A DNA stretch of 7,722 bases, taken from NCBI GenBank assembly GCA_937926515.1, contig CALAZZ010000196.1, forward strand, positions 1-7,722, read 5' to 3'. The notes under the pieces were generated by a model. The model saw only the letters and a program-made list of their open reading frames with translations, was not told the DNA's origin and did not search any database. The position numbers and the translations under genes were made by a program. The stretch is from an uncultured Bacteroidales bacterium. Lineage in GTDB: Bacteria > Bacteroidota > Bacteroidia > Bacteroidales > F082. Every line of letters begins with the position of its first letter. Within the stretch, counting starts at the first letter, position 1. Shown one piece after another: positions 5,360-7,722 of this stretch.

Positions 5360-7363
5360 ATGCGCATCTTATTTCAGATCTTGCTAGTGATTCTGATGGT
5401 TCTTGGAAGCTCTCATTCAGCGGAAAGCCAGATCAATCATCGTCATTTTTTGCATGCAGGACGTATAGATCTTTCGGAAGACCGATTTCTGGAAGCAATA
5501 AACAACCTCAATACCGCGATCAGGGTCAAACCTGACCACTTTGAATCCTATTTGCTACGTGGAATAGCTAAATTTTATCTTAATGACTACCTTGGTGCTG
5601 TAGATGATTTTACCACAACGCTTAAGCTTCACCCGCTTTATGCCCGGGCATATCATTATCGGGGTATTGCTCACGACCGGCTGCAAAATTTTCACAGTGC
5701 CCAGGCCGATTTCAATAAGGCCCTCGAAATAGATCCTTTCAACCCTGACATTCATGTTGCCAGTGGTGCTGTCAAAATGCGTCTGGGCAACTACGAAGGG
5801 GCCATCAAAGATTATGATATGGCGTTGTTGATCAATCCTAAATTATCGAATGCCTTTCTGAGCAGGGGAATCGCCAAGCGTTTCATCGGTGATTATTCGG
5901 AAGCATTGAATGATATGGACGAAGCTGTATATCATGACCATTTTGAGATTGAAGTGTGGCTCAGAAGAGGCATGCTGCTAGCTGAAATGGAAAGATATGA
6001 AGAAGCCATGCGGGACCTGAATCAGGCCGGCCAGCTTGATGAACAGAATCCTCTTGTTTATTTCCAGCGTGCCCATGTTTATCTAAGACAGGGCGATACC
6101 ATGGCCGCATTGAAAGATTATGAAAAGGTAAACATCATTGATCAGCGAAATGCGCTAACCTATTACAACAGAGCTATCTTATATAGCAATTTAGAGGATT
6201 ATGAAGCTGCCAGGGTACTTTTTGACGAAGTACTCAAAATCAACCCACAAAATATCTATGGCTATTTCAATCGTGGTATTGTCCATTACAAACTGGAAAA
6301 ATTCAAAGAAGCTGAGGCTGACTTCACCACCTCTATTAAAATATTTCCTGATTTTGTCGGGGCATGGATAAACAGGTCTCTTATCCGTAAAGAACTCAAC
6401 AATGATAAAGGCTCATATGCCGATTATCAGCATGCCATGAGGATAATAGAGGCCATGAACCCCGAAGGTGGAAATCCTGACTCTATTTATCATCAATATG
6501 CCGACTCCAGCTGGTTCAGCCAGATCATCCAACTGGAATCAGAGTTTATAAGTGGCAACAAACAACAAATGCAGCCACAATATCAAAGCATAGATATTCT
6601 TCCATATGAGCCATTTAATACGGTATTTCTTTTTAAACCAACCGATAAACAAATTTTTGACCTCAGGAAGGTCATGTATACCGATACAGACCTGTCTGCA
6701 ATGAACACTACTTATTCAGGAATCCTTATAATGGGATTACTCTCCCGCATAGATGGTATTGATATTCAATATTCTATCGAGTTACTGGATCAAGTAGAGC
6801 AGTTGGAAACAGAGGACTTTTCAGCGACACCACTTCTACTCAAAGCCATCATACACCACCAGCTAAAAAATTATGCTACGGCGCTTTCTGTTTATGATGA
6901 TATAATAAGTGTAGATCCGGAAAATATATATGCTTTGATAAATCGCGGCAACCTTCACTTTCAGATGGAAATGATGAAATCAACCGAGGACCAAATTCAC
7001 AGCTCAATAACAATCAGCCGCAGCGGCAACCAACTTGATTTGCATGATAGAAAAAATTATCAGCTTGATTATAACAAAGTCTGGACCGACTACAACCAAG
7101 CCATCTCCATTGATCGAAACAATGCTTTCGCCTGGTTCAACCGGGCATACCTGCAATTGTATTTGGGAGAATTTCACAGGGCAATTGATGATTTATCTGA
7201 AGCCATAAAACTCGAGCCCAGCATGGGCGAAGCCTATTACAACCGTGCCCTTACCCTATTGTACCTGGGTGAAAACAAGTTGGCGTGTAGCGATTTAAGT
7301 AAAGCAGGAGAATTAGGAATCGCAGACGCTTATGCCGTTATAAGAAAATACTGCCGCCCCTAA
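5360..7363 (+). CDS. Secreted TPR-repeat protein, 667 aa
   Basis: I chose the ATG at 5360, 8 bp after the moaC stop, rather than an in-frame TTG at 5348. The protein then starts with a clean signal peptide (MRILFQILLVILMVLGSSHS, probable cleavage near A21), placing it in the periplasm or at the cell surface. Residues 27-366 are ten uninterrupted 34-residue TPR units with the usual G/A and P positions (for example YLLRGIAKF, DFNKALEIDPFNP). A non-TPR segment of about 122 residues (367-488) follows, then one regular repeat (489-522), a repeat split by a 32-residue insertion (523-588), and two final repeats (589-622 and 623-656). TPR arrays are superhelical scaffolds for protein-protein contacts; no catalytic motif is visible. 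The opening QINHRHFLHAGRIDLSEDRF resembles secreted TPR proteins I associate with Bacteroidales. Co-transcription with moaC is likely from the spacing, but nothing in the sequence points to a cofactor role. Confidence 0.9.
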   Translation: MRILFQILLVILMVLGSSHSAESQINHRHFLHAGRIDLSEDRFLEAINNLNTAIRVKPDHFESYLLRGIAKFYLNDYLGAVDDFTTTLKLHPLYARAYHYRGIAHDRLQNFHSAQADFNKALEIDPFNPDIHVASGAVKMRLGNYEGAIKDYDMALLINPKLSNAFLSRGIAKRFIGDYSEALNDMDEAVYHDHFEIEVWLRRGMLLAEMERYEEAMRDLNQAGQLDEQNPLVYFQRAHVYLRQGDTMAALKDYEKVNIIDQRNALTYYNRAILYSNLEDYEAARVLFDEVLKINPQNIYGYFNRGIVHYKLEKFKEAEADFTTSIKIFPDFVGAWINRSLIRKELNNDKGSYADYQHAMRIIEAMNPEGGNPDSIYHQYADSSWFSQIIQLESEFISGNKQQMQPQYQSIDILPYEPFNTVFLFKPTDKQIFDLRKVMYTDTDLSAMNTTYSGILIMGLLSRIDGIDIQYSIELLDQVEQLETEDFSATPLLLKAIIHHQLKNYATALSVYDDIISVDPENIYALINRGNLHFQMEMMKSTEDQIHSSITISRSGNQLDLHDRKNYQLDYNKVWTDYNQAISIDRNNAFAWFNRAYLQLYLGEFHRAIDDLSEAIKLEPSMGEAYYNRALTLLYLGENKLACSDLSKAGELGIADAYAVIRKYCRP

Positions 7364-7371
7364 AAACCAAA

Positions 7372-7722
7372 TCAAACTATATTGTGCGTGATCGCTTCAA
7401 GAATTCCCTCAAACAAGGTTCCAAACAATATGGATAAAATTACAAATACGACACCAATCACGATCGACAAGATCAGTAATACGCCATAGATCGTGAAATA
7501 GCTGTTCAGACTTCTTAATGATTCAATCAGATCAGGTGCATAACCAATATTGTATGCATTATTTGCTTTATTGGCTGATTTGATCAGTATGATCCCTATC
7601 CAAATGGGTAGCCAGGCAATGAGTATTCCCACAATGGATATAACCATGAAAGCCCCATATATGACCATCATGATTCCAATAAATTTCATCCAACCGGCTG
7701 CCCTGGCCAATGGCTGGCTGAT
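7372..7722 (-). CDS. DUF5362-like small membrane protein, 5' end beyond window
   Basis: The frame is open to the right edge: residues ISQPLARAAGWMKF read straight in from 7722, so a start within the window (a TTG at 7710) is unlikely and the N-terminus is missing. The visible 116 residues include a first pair of hydrophobic segments (MKFIGIMMVIYGAFMVISIV and GILIAWLPIWIGIILI), a polar loop (KSANKANNAYNIGYAPDLIE), and a long C-terminal hydrophobic segment (about 40 residues from YFTIYGVLL to FGTLFEG) that could span the membrane once or twice. The pattern, with a W-K-F motif entering the first helix and a polar Ala/Asn-rich loop after the second, resembles the uncharacterised DUF5362 family of Bacteroidota. 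The function is unknown. It converges on the TPR gene, with only 8 bp between the two stop codons and no terminator hairpin in the gap. Confidence 0.7.
   Translation of the reverse strand: MSQPLARAAGWMKFIGIMMVIYGAFMVISIVGILIAWLPIWIGIILIKSANKANNAYNIGYAPDLIESLRSLNSYFTIYGVLLILSIVIGVVFVILSILFGTLFEGILEAITHNIV

Noticed and set aside
7364..7371. Bidirectional terminator between the convergent genes
   Set aside because: The gap is only 8 bp and I find no hairpin there.

Overview
The window most likely comes from a member of the Bacteroidota, probably Bacteroidales or a close relative. Two divergent genes each carry a TAnnTTTG -7 box, the characteristic promoter element of that phylum. Several starts lack a Shine-Dalgarno sequence. 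The 667-residue secreted TPR protein and the DUF5362-like membrane protein are types I associate with this group. There are no rRNA or tRNA genes, CRISPR arrays, insertion sequences or phage genes in the window.

Layout. Positions 1-1279 (minus) hold the 5' part of a PepSY-associated membrane protein whose 3' end lies beyond the left edge. Positions 1357-4617 (minus) are a compact four-gene cassette, in transcription order: a substrate-binding-protein-like protein without a signal peptide (4617-3403), a UreG/HypB-family GTPase (3335-2628), an ABC ATPase without a membrane domain (2638-1622, overlapping the GTPase gene by 11 bp), and an 80-residue zinc-ribbon protein (1599-1357). A 275-bp divergent promoter region (4618-4892) separates it from moaC (4893-5351, plus). 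moaC is followed after 8 bp by the secreted TPR protein (5360-7363, plus). A DUF5362-like membrane protein converges from the right edge (7722-7372, minus).

How the genes fit together. The four-gene cassette is the centre of interest. It has the parts list of an ABC importer (binding protein and ATPase), but no permease is seen and neither protein shows an export signal, so both should be cytosolic. The GTPase follows UreG segment by segment, with a CPDH motif where UreG has its nickel-binding CPH, plus CxxC motifs. The last gene is a cysteine-rich zinc ribbon. The binding protein and the ATPase also begin with similar small helical domains resembling the DUF1858 type. I read this as a cytosolic, nucleotide-driven metal-handling or metallocentre-maturation machine; the cargo is unknown. 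The divergent moaC (molybdenum cofactor) suggests, but does not prove, a link to molybdenum or tungsten enzymes. The TPR protein and the two flanking membrane proteins have no evident mechanistic tie to the cassette.
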